Positions 10,529 to 21,689 of a stretch of 64,000 nucleotides of DNA are shown piece after piece (the stretch's first letter is position 1; every line of letters starts with the position of its first letter). Below the pieces are notes generated by a model. The model saw only the letters and a list, made by a program, of their open reading frames with translations, had not been told where the DNA came from and ran no database searches. This stretch comes from Diploptera punctata. Taxonomy: Eukaryota; Arthropoda; Insecta; Blattodea; Blaberidae. The position numbers and the translations under genes are program-made. The DNA is taken from assembly GCA_030220185.1 (NCBI GenBank), contig JASPKZ010007288.1, positions 258,001 to 322,000 on the forward strand. Direction: 5' to 3'.

Positions 10529-11251
10529 CTAAGCAACCAGCGTATCTTGTCCATGAATTTTTCTCCCCCTGATTTTTTTCAGTTCTGCTGGGATCTCATC
10601 TGAACCTGATGCTTTATACATCTTCAATTTTTCAATCGCCATTTCAACCTCTAATGCACTTGGCTCTGCGACTAGTATTTCTGCTGTCTGTAACTTATCC
10701 TCCTCAATGTCCTGTTCTCTATGTATATTTAATAGGTGATTAAAGTAACTTTTCCATCTATTTAATATACTCCTGGAATCTGCAATCATATCCCCATTTT
10801 CATTCCGAATTATGTTTGTTCTAGCCTGAAACCCTTTCTTCTCTATACTAATTCCCTGATATAATTCTCTAATGTTCCTATTTTGTGCATTCATTTCAAG
10901 ATCATTAACCTTCTCTCTCAAATATTCCCTCTTTTTACTCTTTAGTAACTACGTGGTTTCCCGTCTAACACTACCCAATTGCTCAAAATTTACCTCATTT
11001 GGTTCGTGTAACAATTTCATTTTTGCTAGCTTTCTTTTCTTTACAATGTCGGCACATTCCTCATCATACCATTTCTTTTTTTGCCTCTTTTTTAAATAAA
11101 CAATGCTTTCTGATGCTGACAATTTAATAGTATCTCTTATAGCCTCCCATTCTTTATTTACATTAGTTTCTTCTTCGTTTGCCACTTTGTCATCTGAAGA
11201 TTCCAGTACTTCAAATCTATTAGCAATTTTGATTTGGCATTCTTGCCGCAT
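10529..11251 (-). pseudogene. Family A linker and N-terminal RT region
   Basis: Two pieces in the same frame (10949-11251 and 10529-10921) separated by a stop. The first contains NEEETNVNKEWEAIRDTIKL and KKKWYDEECADIVKKRKLAK, the second RNENGDMIADSRSILNRWKS, LQTAEILVAEPSALEVEMAI and KLKMYKASGSDEIPAELKK. The KASGSDEIP motif marks the start of RT. Frameshift follows. Confidence 0.8.
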
Positions 11252-11262
11252 TTCATCATTGT

Positions 11263-11763
11263 TTAAGTTTTTAATTCATATTTTACAGAATCATCTTTAG
11301 CGTTTGTTCCTCTCATAAGCGATAGCCGTTGTCTGATTTTCACTCTGACCAGATGATGATCTGAATTGCAGTCTGTCCCTCTAACTGATCTAACATCCAT
11401 GATGCTACTGTGCCAGCGTTTATCCACTAAAACATGACCTATCTGGTTCCGAGTTTCTCCAACTGGGGACGTCCAGGTGTATTTATGAATATCCTTATCC
11501 TGAAATGTTGTGCTCTTAACAATCAGATTCTTTGATGTGGCAAATGTGACTAATCTAACCCCGTTGTCGTTATTATCTTCATGAAAACTAAATTTGCCTA
11601 TTGTTGGTTTGAATAAATCCTCCCGTCCTACTTTTGCATTGACATCTCCTAAGACAATTTTCATATGATATCGGGAAAGGCTATCAAATAAGCATTCTAA
11701 TTTTTCATAGAACTCATCCTTGGTCTTGTCGTCTTTATCTTCTGTGGGGGCATGTACATTCAC
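11263..11763 (-). pseudogene. Family A endonuclease domain (APE type)
   Basis: Reads MNVHAPTEDKDDKTKDEFYE, IVLGDVNAKVG, VRLVTFATSKNLIVKSTTF, HKYTWTSPVGETRNQIGHVL and CNSDHHLVRVKIRQRL. The NQI-G-H position is normally NQIDH, so a catalytic-region aspartate appears lost, while SDH is retained. The domain begins upstream (to about 12000) in other frames. The frame ends at a stop after KDDSVKYELKT. Confidence 0.8.
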
Positions 11764-12036
11764 AATTATAACATCACGTTGTTTACCCTTTAGAATTATG
11801 TATGATATCCTATCACTAACAAACTTAAGATCTCGGATACGGATAGGATCCTCCTTTTGACTAAAAAACCCGTTCCAAATGCAGGTCTTTCTGCACCCCC
11901 GTAGTATAATGAAAAGTTTCCTGATTCCTGACTACCTTCCCCTGGCCACCTAACTTCCTGTAAAGCGACTATATCCTAGGGCGATGTATCTAATTCCCGC
12001 GTTAATATCTCTAGTGCCCCGCTATTGTATAAATTC

Positions 12037-12366
12037 CTAACATTCCATGTTCCTAGGAACATGTCCCTGTGTTTGAGCCTTTGGCATGGGTTCCCTTAAG
12101 TAGTCCCCGTCAGGAGAACCGAATGGGGGACTATTTGACCTCCGGAAAATTTTACCCCAGATGAACCCATGTCCGCATTTCTTGACGGTTGTATTTTTAC
12201 GGTGAAAGATCGTCACTCTTTCGCCCAAGGTTCTTTTTTCGTCTGGTTTATCCCCTTCGACCATTCCGGCATGGGTAACCCTATCGGCAGCAATGCTACA
12301 GCCGGCATAGCTCTCAACAAACTTAATATTCAAAATAAAGGATTCAGGCTTTCTGTTCACATGCAC
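12037..12366 (-). pseudogene. Family A 5' leader frame
   Basis: A 109-residue frame with ADRVTHAGMVEGDKPDEKR, RVTIFHRKNTTVKKCGHGF and SPPFGSPDGDYLREPMPKAQ. The end of this frame is conserved with the 5' part of the second long copy at about 29500-29580, so it is element sequence, but conservation of the DNA does not prove translation. The endonuclease frame starts shortly downstream with sequence around the CNGNVRNLYN-type start. Confidence 0.5.
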
Positions 12367-12370
12367 TAGT

Positions 12371-12945
12371 TAATGCAGCTAATAGAAAGTCTAAAGCATC
12401 ATATGTTCAGTGTTCCAACACGTAAAACTAAACATCTTGGAGTAGTTTCTCTTTTTTTGTATTAACTATTGGATACGAACAAGAAGCCTTATTGCATTAA
12501 TTTTAATATTGCGTTTGAAATTAGCTGATATGGCACTAAATAATATCACATTACAAAGTCTTCTTAACATAACGGACCCTGTTGCAATGTGAATGAAAAT
12601 TCAATGATAGGTGTATATGATAATTTCATATCGAGAAAGGTCTCTCTTCCTGGAATGCCTAAGGAGCATAGTAGTTTAGTATGCCAGCACTTTGGAGATC
12701 TTTGGTTTAGGCGAACATTTTTATATTTACTAATATGAAGTTAGTATTTAATTTGTTTCATGAGTTAGAAATGACAATTGAATGATTCCACTTTTCATTA
12801 AAATTATTGCCCACACTTAACCAAATTACAGGCTCTCCTTTACATGCAACCTCACTACATTTTCTTGCGGCTTTTGTATAATTCTTCCCTGTTATTGGGG
12901 TAATTGTAATACACTCTTGGGGTTGGACGCCTGGAAGACCAGAGT
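12371..12945. other. Unassigned interval
   Basis: AT-rich, no convincing frame or repeat. Confidence 0.4.
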
Positions 12946-12949
12946 TACT

Positions 12950-13145
12950 CTGATGATTTATTATGGCCGATAAATTATAATGAACCGGCGGAATGGTCCA
13001 TAGTCATAAACATAACATAACGTACAGATTATGGGCCACCACAGGAAAATTCCCTATAAAACGAATTTTGTGGTCTGAGCGGAAATCGAACCTTATACCT
13101 CATGAACTGCATTCAGAACCTCTGACCACAAGATTACTAGGCTGG
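12950..13145 (-). mobile_element. tRNA-derived SINE
   Basis: On the minus strand a box A-like CCTAGTAATCTTGTGGTCAG is followed about 40 bases later by AAGGTTCGATTTCCGCTCAG, a good box B. A body with GTGGTGGCCCATAATCTGTA follows. No second copy is in the window, so family identity is open. Confidence 0.6.
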
Positions 13146-13318
13146 TCATATTATAACCTATGTGGCCCATATTTAAATTATTAAGCATCCCCCCAAATAC
13201 ATATCTTCCTTACTGGCGTTAACAAAACTTTGCATTCCTTGCTAACTTGTTACTCTATTCTACTCTATTTAAACTGGGGTGTCTAACTGCCCCGGCGCTG
13301 CGACCTAAACACACTACT
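13146..13318. other. Short unassigned interval
   Basis: Nothing recognised. Confidence 0.3.
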
Positions 13319-14795
13319 AAAAATTGAGGTGCACATGTTTAAACCAGAGCCACAAAATAAATATTGGAACAATTCAATTTTTTTATCTTTTGTAATTATA
13401 AATTGAATATTTATGTAAATTAGAATACACATTCAAACAATATTTTATTGAACAGTATTAGACATATGAACATCATTTGTAATAGAAAACAAAGTCAAAA
13501 TTTGAGCTTTATTATTGTAGGTGTCAATGTTTCCATGGTTATTTCAACACTCAGTACTTGGTGTGTCCTCCGTGAGCTTCAATGATTGCATTATACCTTC
13601 GAGGCAGGCTTCGAAGAAGTTGTCTTACAGAAAACTGTAGATTCTCTCCCATTCCTCGGTTAGTGCATTTGACAGTTCTTCCAGGTTATGTGGCACAGCA
13701 GGACATTTAAAAACAAGTTTTTCCATCTTATCTCACATAAGCTCTATCGGATTGAAGTCCGGACTGCAGGCAGGCCAATCCGTCATCCGTATATGGCATT
13801 CTTGCCGAACATCTCGGTAGCCTATGCTGAATTACATTTAGAATTATCATGATTTAGAAGAAAATTAGGGTCCACAGCATAAGCAAAGGGTATGACATGT
13901 TGAAGGATGATGTCATTAACGTAAACACCAGCATTCATGCGTTGTGGGGCAAACCATAACCGAACCACCTCCAAATCTGTCACGTTCAACGATTGTGGCT
14001 GGATCAAAACGTTCACCAGGACGTCTCCATACACGTGTACGACCATCAGAACCCGTTAAATGAAATCTTGATTCGACCGTGAATAGAACACCCTTCCATT
14101 GATGGAGCTGCCAGTTGACATGATTCTGAGGAAATCGCAGTCGGGTTTTTTTTTGTGCTGACGTCTAAAACGAGGGCTTTGAAGGGGATTCAAGACCTCA
14201 ACCTTGCATTTCTCAGATTATTTGTTACAGTCTGATCAGAAATTACAGTCCCAGTTGCTATTCGTGAATCAGTTTCTAGATCTCTGGTTGTAGATATTCG
14301 TTTGCGCAAAGCAAATAGGACAAGATATCTATCTTGTACCTTTGTAGTCTTCTTCTTACGGCCTTTTTCGGGCCTCCTCTTGTATCCATCTGTACCTCTA
14401 TATCTCCTTCACAGCCTAAGGATGATGGAAGGGCTGAATAAAGAATCCTAGATTCATGGCTAATGTAACGGTTATCTTCAATCAATGAAACTGCTTCGTG
14501 CAACTGATGTTTCATTCAGATGTCTCATTCCTCCATATTAGCTTAAGAGAACACAAAATAACAGTTTCCTATCACATATTATTCTTCGAACCTGTTCTTT
14601 AAAAAAATTACTCAATGAGCATTAATTTTGGTTGCATCAACCCTTGGAACTTCACTACTATATTCGGACAAAAAATGATAAAACCCAGATGATGTTTAAT
14701 CCTGTTTTTAACAATACTTAAAATCAAAACATCTACTCTAAAAAATCATTGTTTATTTTATGGTTTGATTTAAATTTTTGCTCCTCTAATTCATT
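13319..14795 (-). mobile_element. Tc1-like DNA transposon, dead, with imperfect terminal inverted repeats
   Basis: The left end (AATTGAGGTGCACATGTTTA near 13323) matches the reverse complement of the right end (AATTAGAGGAGCAAAAATTT, within 14745-14795) over about 45 bases at roughly 70 percent by eye. Decayed Tc1-type transposase lies between them. Length about 1.5 kb fits the family. The exact ends and the expected TA duplication are not certain. Confidence 0.75.
13530..14515 (-). pseudogene. Tc1-like transposase pseudogene
   Basis: N-terminal DNA-binding remnants appear near 14276-14515, followed by KKKTTKVQDRYLVLFALRKR and DLETDSRIATGTVISDQTV. The catalytic core is recognised from AGVYVNDIILQHVIPFAYAV then FLLNHDNSK (family: second aspartate in HDNA). 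The end contains DWPACSPDFNPIEL, the conserved W-P-x-x-S-P-D-L-N-P-I-E block, then stops. At least five stops or frameshifts. Function in life: cut-and-paste at TA sites. Confidence 0.8.
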
Positions 14796-14799
14796 TTAT

Positions 14800-16195
14800 T
14801 GAGTGGTGTACCTATTGCGCTTTTCACATCTGTGGAACGAATGAAATGGCATCAACTATGATGTTATGTAGGGTGTATGGTGTTCCTAGTCTCAATAATC
14901 GTCAAGCTTTCACACATGGCTCATTGCACCATTTTATTTCGGTAAGGCCAACTGCCTCAAGAAGGGGCTATAACCCTTTCATTGTCACTCTTCTGCCCTT
15001 CGTTGACACACCAACGCTCAGAGAAAGTCATCAGTGTGAACCCCTTTATTTCACCACAAGAATATATTTTAAACACCTGTGAGTTACAAAATCAGTAGGC
15101 ATATATTTTAACTAAACACAAGATTAATTGAAGGGTGATATGAAATGAATGCACCAAGTAAAACCCCAAATATCCCGGTGTGTTCCACCACTGATTTCCC
15201 TCTGGAACTGCCATTATTCTAAACACTTCTCCCAGTTGGGGCTACCGCGCATCCACCTAGAAGAGGCTACCTTATGCACTTAATCATCTACTTGATTCAC
15301 ATCATCGGCACAGTCAAAAATGTGACTTAACATTCATATATAAATCCACTTTTTCTCGATAACTTTCCTGGCGTCGTATTCTATAGCAAAATTGAATAAC
15401 AGTAATGGTAACCCAACCCATTATCGTAGAATAACTACTTTAGTCGTTCTTTCTTAACAACCGATATCCATGTTAATTTAATTTATAGGTAAACCAAAAT
15501 CAGACTTTCGTGAAGAGTACCTCCCCGTGTAATTTTCAACTCTTCATGTTATTGGTAAATACATATATTTTATTTCATTTTTTACTTTACCAAATATTAA
15601 TTATTTTATTAATTGTTATTCTATGATAACCAATGGCGCACTGGTAATATTTTATAATTTAATCTGGACATGAAATTAATCCCGCTAACAAATGTTGTAC
15701 ATGCATTAATATAATATGTCGATAATAGAGATATTCCACGGAAATTTAATGAACGGTTATGAAGTGAATCAATGATCGGATCGCTTCAATCTTGTGGATA
15801 TTCTTCCTTATTCCATTTTATAGCATGGTGCTATGTATTTCATTGAAGTATTTGTCGTCTCCTTTTTTGACACAACTCACCTAGAATTTGTCTATGGCAT
15901 GCCAAGAAACGTATGATTCTTTAGCTTCTCTATAGTATATATACCTCCATCACTCTAGGTTCTGGAATCTCTAAATTATGTTTTCTCTATGATTTTGTCT
16001 TCACGCAGCTTCTCGCCAGGATAAGGTTTCAAATAATAAAAAATGAAAATACTATAAGATGTAGATTTAATAATTTGTTAAATAAATATCTTTACTTATG
16101 TAGTACCCACTTCTCTGTGTCTCTCACAACTGGACTGTCATCTCCCTCTAATATAAAAGTCTATAATGCACCTTATTTACTTATTTTATTATTTA
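14800..16195. other. Unassigned AT-rich interval
   Basis: No frame above about 78 codons and no recognised motif or repeat. Confidence 0.4.
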
Positions 16196-16204
16196 ATATA
16201 TTTA

Positions 16205-16275
16205 TGTCGGGAAAATCCGAGGAGTAAGTCCTCCGGGAGGGATTTTAAGCCGTGAGTCTCGAGTCTCAAGAATTT
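16205..16275 (+). repeat. S1 SINE body fragment
   Basis: AAGTCCTCCGGGAGGGATTT and GAGTCTCGAGTCTC match the body of the longer minus-strand copy at 16620-16835 in the opposite orientation. Head and tRNA boxes are missing. Confidence 0.6.
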
Positions 16276-16375
16276 ATTTTATTACTAATCTTCTACACTC
16301 GAATCACGAAATGTAACATAAAATCAATCACATTACCAATTAAAAATACTGTTTTATCATCATGATCATCATCTT

Positions 16376-16402
16376 CTCCTTCTTCTTCTTCTTCTTCTTC
16401 TT
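16376..16402. repeat. TTC microsatellite
   Basis: Nearly pure TTC repeat of about nine units. Confidence 0.9.
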
Positions 16403-16619
16403 CACATAAATGTAGTCATTGAATTGCCTGTTCCGGCATCAAGTACATACCAGCCATTTATTTCTTTATTCTTCTTGTAAGCCATGTTTCCCTTAACAGA
16501 GATCTCTCCCCCTACAAGGAAGAATTTGAACCATGTCACTTGCGTGGTCCGTGGTCAGCGTTCCGCCTCAAACTGATAACTAGGAAACCAAGATAGTACT
16601 AGGACGGGAAAATTCGGTA

Positions 16620-16835
16620 AATTTTATTTAGAGGCCTTTCATTCAGGCTTAGTGATCTTTTACGAACCTGAAAATTTTGAGACTCGGGACCTACGGCTTG
16701 AAGTCCCTCCCGGAGAACTTGCTCCTTGGATTTTTCCATCCTGAAAAAATCCATCGACTCCGGATAGGTCTGAATCCGCGACCCTCGGAACCAGAGGCAA
16801 GGAGCATAACCACTAGTCCACCGCGGCCGATCGTG
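16620..16835 (-). mobile_element. tRNA-derived SINE (family S1)
   Basis: Minus strand starts CGGCCGCGGTGGACTAGTGG (box A region), then GGTTCCGAGGGTCGCGGATT with the box B position, then a body with TCTCCGGGAGGGACTTCAAG. Its reverse orientation shows as a 60-codon plus-strand frame that is not a gene. Confidence 0.75.
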
Positions 16836-17250
16836 TTTCTTTATAATTTAGTTAATTAATGATACATGTATTCTGTCTCTCTCCTTACCTTAGTTTAATC
16901 CCTCCATTTATATTTACTTTTACATATGTCCCATAACACCTGGACCTTATTGGAAACGATCTCTTGTTGGAGGATTTACAACATTTGATAATACATACAT
17001 ACTTCTTTGTACACAGTAGGGTATCGAAGGCAACACGAACAATTGAGTCTATATTTCATTCTCTCATTAACACTAAACAAGCGGGGATCATTTCATCCTT
17101 TGCGTTTTCCGAAATGTTCTTACAGGTGAGTTAAAACACCGAAAAAACCTCAACCGGAATTTTTCTGACAGAGGAACGAACCCGGGTTGATAGGTATCAC
17201 AGCGGTGAACAATATGTATTCTTAATTAAGAATTAATCTACAATATTACA
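16836..17250. other. Unassigned interval ending in a TAA repeat
   Basis: Contains GGTTTTTTCGGTGTTTTAAC-like SINE body traces near 17120-17180 (minus strand, with an ATCAACCCGGGTTCG box B-like word) and leads to a TAA microsatellite at about 17253-17277. Otherwise nothing seen. Confidence 0.4.
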
Positions 17251-17439
17251 TTAATAATAATAATAATAATAATAATTTTATTTAAGAATATTCTAAAATT
17301 GATTTCATTGTCAAGTGCTCGACAGTAGATACCAACCAACCAACCAACAATACAGTGTTTCTCCTTCAGACCAAAGTGATTTGTCGCCAGAGGTTCCTGT
17401 CTAAATAACTTCTTCCCTCAAATCTCTAGCGGAAGCTAG

Positions 17440-17846
17440 ATACTTGTCTTCTCTCCATTCATCTATCGTTCTCTAGGCCTGCTTCTTCCATTTCATCCAT
17501 TAGCTTTCCAATTAAGGATCTTCTATGGTATTCTCTCTTTTTCCATTATTATTAGTTGTCCATACCATTTTAAACTTTTTTCTTCTATCTTTCATAATAA
17601 TGGCTTATATTTTTTTTTCAACTTGCATAATTCCCCTTATTGTGCTGTTTCTGACATCATCCCTTCTGGAAATTCTTGTCGATCACCTCTAAAGTCCATT
17701 TCAACTTCTACTAGCTTGTTGGCGTGTTTTCTACTTACAGTCCTTGTTTCGGACCTATATAATAAAGTGTTTTTTGCAGTACTAATAATAATATTAAATA
17801 ATATTTGTATAGAACATGCAATAACCTCGGTACGAAAATAGAACAA
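17440..17846 (-). pseudogene. RTE-like RT C-terminal relic
   Basis: The minus strand reads LLYRSETRTVSRKHANKLVE followed by VEMDFRGDRQEF, a decayed LYGSETWT...K-L-E-x-x-E-M-x-F block found at the C terminus of RTE-like polyproteins. Downstream sequence toward 17440 continues with degraded frames. Too decayed for family assignment. Confidence 0.6.
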
Positions 17847-17859
17847 AGGTACTTAACAT

Positions 17860-18730
17860 TGAGCTGATCAGATTAACAGAAATATTTGCGCATGTAGCGT
17901 ACGAAGAAATACGCTATATTTGAATTTGAAATGAAAAATTACGATATGAGTGTTTTGATACAGAATTTGTAATTAGAAGAAGAACTAGAATTTGGTGTAG
18001 AATAATTTGTCAACTCGGGGAAAACTGAAATGGAATTGCTGGATTAGATCGTATGAAAAGAACGTGTTGATATTAAATTTCATGATATTGCGTTGTTCTT
18101 TCCTTCCTCTTTGCCGTGTTTGTAGTGAGACTGTTGTATGTTTTGTTGGTCTTTAGTACCGCAGTGCAGTTTTGTTTTGTTTCCTCCTTTGAATTTTTAT
18201 GATCAGTTGTACCGAAAGTAAAATTTCGGTACGTAACATCTATGAACTGTTACACTCCCTCTTCAGTGAGATTTATGACCTGTGTCAATTTCCTTCTTCT
18301 TTGTCCTTACTCCCACTCACCTTCCTACCTCTTTCCTCTGCGCTGTCTGTAAGTGAGCAACTTCCCGTCTTCCTCGGAATACTCAAATATGTGAAGCAAG
18401 TTGTAAACAGGGTCATTCATTCATCCATAATCCATTGCTTCGATCATCGTATGGCGTACGTCAGTCACATCGAGGAGAGTTGAGTTGTTTTGTTTTTGGT
18501 CCAGTAACCCAGGGTAGAGTATCCGGGGGTATGGACCCTAACCCTCGGCTGGACTAAAAGTATGCATGAGTGCTTGTGTGAGTAAATATTGTCATTTTTC
18601 GTATTGTTCACAAAACTTGATTCAAGTAATGACCGAGTTAATTGATTTATATTTATATTTATATTATTTATGTGTTCATGTTTTCTTTAAAGTTATGTAA
18701 TTGTAGTGGTTATTTTAGTTTAAGCATGTT
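17860..18730. other. Unassigned interval
   Basis: One 94-codon frame at 18199-18483 (plus) without recognisable motifs; probably chance. Confidence 0.4.
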
Positions 18731-18752
18731 TATATTAACACATTGGTGACGG

Positions 18753-18815
18753 GCCACGGAGATCTCCGTGTTTAAATGGCCAGCGCTAGACGACGGGCCA
18801 CGGAGATTTCCGTGT
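18753..18815. repeat. Two palindromic sites in the piggyBac left end
   Basis: CACGGAGATCTCCGTG is a perfect 16-bp palindrome, each time preceded by GGGC. A second copy about 43 bases on differs by one base (ATTT for ATCT). They are good candidates for subterminal transposase-binding sites, by analogy only. Confidence 0.7.
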
Positions 18816-19179
18816 TTACGTTTTCTATGGTTTTCCAGCCTCTTCGCTTTTGAAGGAGCGTGCAATTTTGTTTTTTCTCATTGTGAAATAAACTATAGTT
18901 GTTTTTGTACCCTCTCTTCTCTTTTATGAAATTGCCAACTTTACAGAAAGAGTTGTTTACAATTTTAAGACAGATGGCTGGTGAAATATGGAATTTTAGT
19001 GCCGATAGTTAGGCGATTACGGGATACGTATGTAACCTGTAAATATATGTTGCAGAGGGGAAAAATTAGAAGAAACACTATTTTGCGTTCTGGAGCCGAA
19101 TTTATATCTGTGGCATCATGTGTACCAGAATAATTATTATAAGTGTGGCTAAAGCTAAAAATTTGCTCGAAAAAAGACT

Positions 19180-19715
19180 AGAGTTTCTGAAGCAATAAAG
19201 ATTAACAGAGGACTTCCAAAATCATTTGTGGAAGCAGGAAATAAACTCAAACCAGGAGAATGTGTGTTTTGAAGTAAGGGGGACCTTTTGCTACAAACAT
19301 CGAAAGATAAAAGAGACGTAAGAATGGTTAGCACATTGCATCAGGCAACACGAGAATGGGAGGGGTAAAGTTGTAAAAATGCCCTATTGAATACTTCAAA
19401 ATAACAAGTATATGGAGAGTGTAGACAGGGCTGACCAGTACCTATCATATTACTCCGTCCTTAGAAAAACAGTGAAATGAAGCAAGAAAGTTGTATTGTG
19501 GCCTGTGAATTGTGCACTCTAATGCTTTTTGGGTCTATAAATTTCAAAATCCTAACAACAATATGTCAAACAGAAGTTTTTTGCTTGAAACAGCCTCTTG
19601 TTTGGCAGTCGTAAAATTAGGAACAAATGACAGGAAAGAGGAGGGACGACAGAGTGAAAAGGACACCATGTCAAGACCCACCAAGAAGGCTGAGACATAT
19701 AGAAATATAAATTAA
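19180..19715 (+). pseudogene. piggyBac-type transposase C-terminal pseudogene
   Basis: Plus-strand segments match the family closely: RVSEAIKINRGLPKSFVEAG, NKLKPGECVF, KGDLLLQTSKDKRDVRMVST and then ESVDRADQYLSYYSVLRKTV, followed by KKVVLWPVNCALFNAFWVYK. The last two correspond to the highly conserved V-D-R-A-D-Q-Y block next to the catalytic core. Single stops and frameshifts interrupt the frame (for example a stop after VLRKTVK). The 19512-19715 frame is its tail. No cysteine-rich C-terminal domain is evident. Confidence 0.88.
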
Positions 19716-20099
19716 CACCAACTGTGTCTGAAAAAAAAAACCTTCCAAACCTTGCCACGTTTTTTAGTGAACACAAGAAAAGAAATTCGCTACATATGCT
19801 CTTTTGCCCTGTGCTTTAAATAAAGGGAAATGTTTATAACGCTATCAAACCCTCAATTTCTACTAGAAGGTCTGATGAGAACACTAATAAAGATTTACTT
19901 ATGCAATATTGTTATTGACTGTAAATATATTGATGTAAAAATCACACTGTGCTAGCGCGGTTTAAAATTTAAAAGTCCACGCTACTGACAGAAATGTCCG
20001 GTCCAGCAGCGGTGGATGGAACGCACAGCAGTCGGTCACCAATGTGTTAAACACCAGACTAATAATTGGAATACTAAATTATACTTTTAGCAAACTAGA

Positions 20100-20410
20100 A
20101 TGTTTAATTACTGTGTTTGTTAGCTATGCTATTGCTGCCATATATTTTTCCTATATAAAAGTTTTCTCAAGGTTATATTAGCTCCCCTCCTCCTTCTAGC
20201 TTTCATTATTGTAAATATTATACTGAGTTAAATACGAGTCATATAAGTTACTACAGAGTGTTTAAGAATGCTTGTTAATAGTTAATATATGTCATTAAAT
20301 CTACACATTAAAGATGAATCAATTTATGCCCCTGATGGGCCCGGGCAAAGGAAAATAGATAGCACTTACATTTATGAATTGGACGCTACAATTAGGATAG
20401 CTAAATATAT
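20100..20410. other. Unassigned interval
   Basis: Nothing recognised. Confidence 0.35.
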
Positions 20411-20414
20411 TAGT

Positions 20415-20419
<5 letters not shown>

Positions 20420-20489
<70 letters not shown>
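20420..20489. repeat. CT dinucleotide microsatellite
   Basis: About 35 uninterrupted TC units. Frames of Ser-Leu or Arg-Glu repeats across it are artefacts. Confidence 0.98.
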
Positions 20490-20490
<1 letters not shown>

Positions 20491-20769
20491 GGCCAGTAAA
20501 GGTCCAAATATGGTAACGGACTCTTCTGGGTACAGGGACCAGAAGGGTCGACAGTTCACAGTTGTATATTATTTGAGTAAACAAAGTTAAATTATATACT
20601 TTTTTACCTTGTATACTATCGTATTCCTCTACCTATAATGTTTCTATTTAAAATTTTCGTTGATTTCTCTCATTATAATTATCAGAACTGAATGTTTTCA
20701 CGATAAAATTAAAGAATTCGTATAATTCGTTTCTTCATTTCAATTAATACAAAATATTATTAGTTGGTT

Positions 20770-20895
20770 CGACATAGTAGCGCTTACGAATTCGTCTCCG
20801 ATTCAGAAATTTGCGGCTTCAAACCCGAAGGGGGTATATGAACTTTAAGGACATAAAATACTGAGTATGCATGGTTTCCGTTAGAAAAGAGACGA
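20770..20895 (+). repeat. Diverged S1-type SINE
   Basis: CGACATAGTAGCGCTTACGA resembles the box A region and GCGGCTTCAAACCCGAAGGG the box B, with the S1 spacing. Body decayed. Confidence 0.5.
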
Positions 20896-21285
20896 ATGCA
20901 CGATTTAAGCAATATTAAGTGCTTCATTTGATTATATAATGTAGTATTCCCGATCTACGTTTAATCGCAACACGTACTAGAGATAGATACTAATTTACAA
21001 ATAGAACGCAGAATATTATAAATGCAGGACGAGTTCCTAATTATAAATTTCGGTATTAAATGGAATGTACAGCCTTTGGGAGCATTGATGGCAGACAGAT
21101 CATGTTTTAAGTCCCAGAATGAAGGTATTGCACGTGATCAGAGGTCAGCCATTTGGTTCACGAGTGCACAACTATTTGAGGAACTAAACTCAGTTTTATT
21201 TTGTTGTGTGTCGTGCAAGGGAAAATAATTTCGCGTAAATAAGGAGCGTAGTAAATGTTGTAAATAAAACGAAGCAAAATATCCA

Positions 21286-21600
21286 TCCATCCATCCATAG
21301 TAATTCTGCCCGAGGGCAGGTCTTTCACTGCAATCATAGCATTTTCATGCCTTGCTTTGCTACTCTACTAGGGAATTATAGGTGTGGTAGCTTCCCGTTG
21401 CTTTCCACACCCGTGAAGGATGATGATCATGGCCGGATGATTTTCGGGGACCGTTGGGCCCTAAACGTCCTGACATCTGTGTTACAGGTGATTAAAAACC
21501 CCGAAAAACCTCACCCAGGAGCTTGTCCCGACCGGGAATCGAACTCAGGCCCGCTGTCTGAAAAGGCAGCGTGCTACCTCGAGACCACAGCGGTGGACAA
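21286..21600 (-). mobile_element. tRNA-derived SINE (family S3), full length
   Basis: Minus-strand order: GTCCACCGCTGTGGTCTCGA (box A region), GGTTCGATTCCCGGTCGG (box B), GAGGTTTTTCGGGGTTTTTA, CAGGACGTTTAGGGCCCAAC, the GAAAGCAACGGGAAGCTACC block and an end at GACCTGCCCTCGGGCAGAAT. A tail of ATGG repeats follows (plus-strand CCAT repeat at about 21283-21298). Best-preserved S3 copy here. Confidence 0.85.
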
Positions 21601-21689
21601 AACATGTAAAAGAAATCAAAATTAATTGAAGTAAAAACTAGGAAAAGAACACAACAGGGGATCGAACAATCGACCTGATGCATGGGAAT

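Larger units (their letters stand above)
9128..12370 (-). mobile_element. RTE-like retrotransposon 'family A', near full length, inactive
   Basis: Endonuclease, linker, RT and C-terminal block occur in order on the minus strand and end in the family's TTACTTACT (TAAG repeat) tail at about 9130. The copies at 26745-27168, 29490-32416, 46456-46744, 48800-58467 and 62135-62700 are the same family, so it was highly active in this genome. Frameshifts at four or more places inactivate this copy. The 5' end is about 12370, judged from homology with the start of the 29490 copy. Confidence 0.88.
18735..20050 (+). mobile_element. piggyBac-like DNA transposon, internally deleted, with TTAA duplication and inverted ends
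   Basis: Both ends show the piggyBac signature. The left is TTAA (18735-18738) followed by CACATTGGTGAC; the right is GTCACCAATGTG followed by TTAA (20047-20050). The 12-bp inverted repeats are perfect. Between them is a degraded piggyBac-type transposase C-terminal half. The interval of 1308 bp is about half the usual 2.4 kb, so the N-terminal part was deleted. Two copies of a palindrome sit inside the left end. Confidence 0.88.

Noticed and set aside
18199..18483. 94-codon plus-strand frame with a hydrophobic start
   Set aside because: No motif or context supports it as a gene.
20289..20584. Frames with Ser-Leu or Arg-Glu repeats on both strands
   Set aside because: They translate the CT microsatellite.
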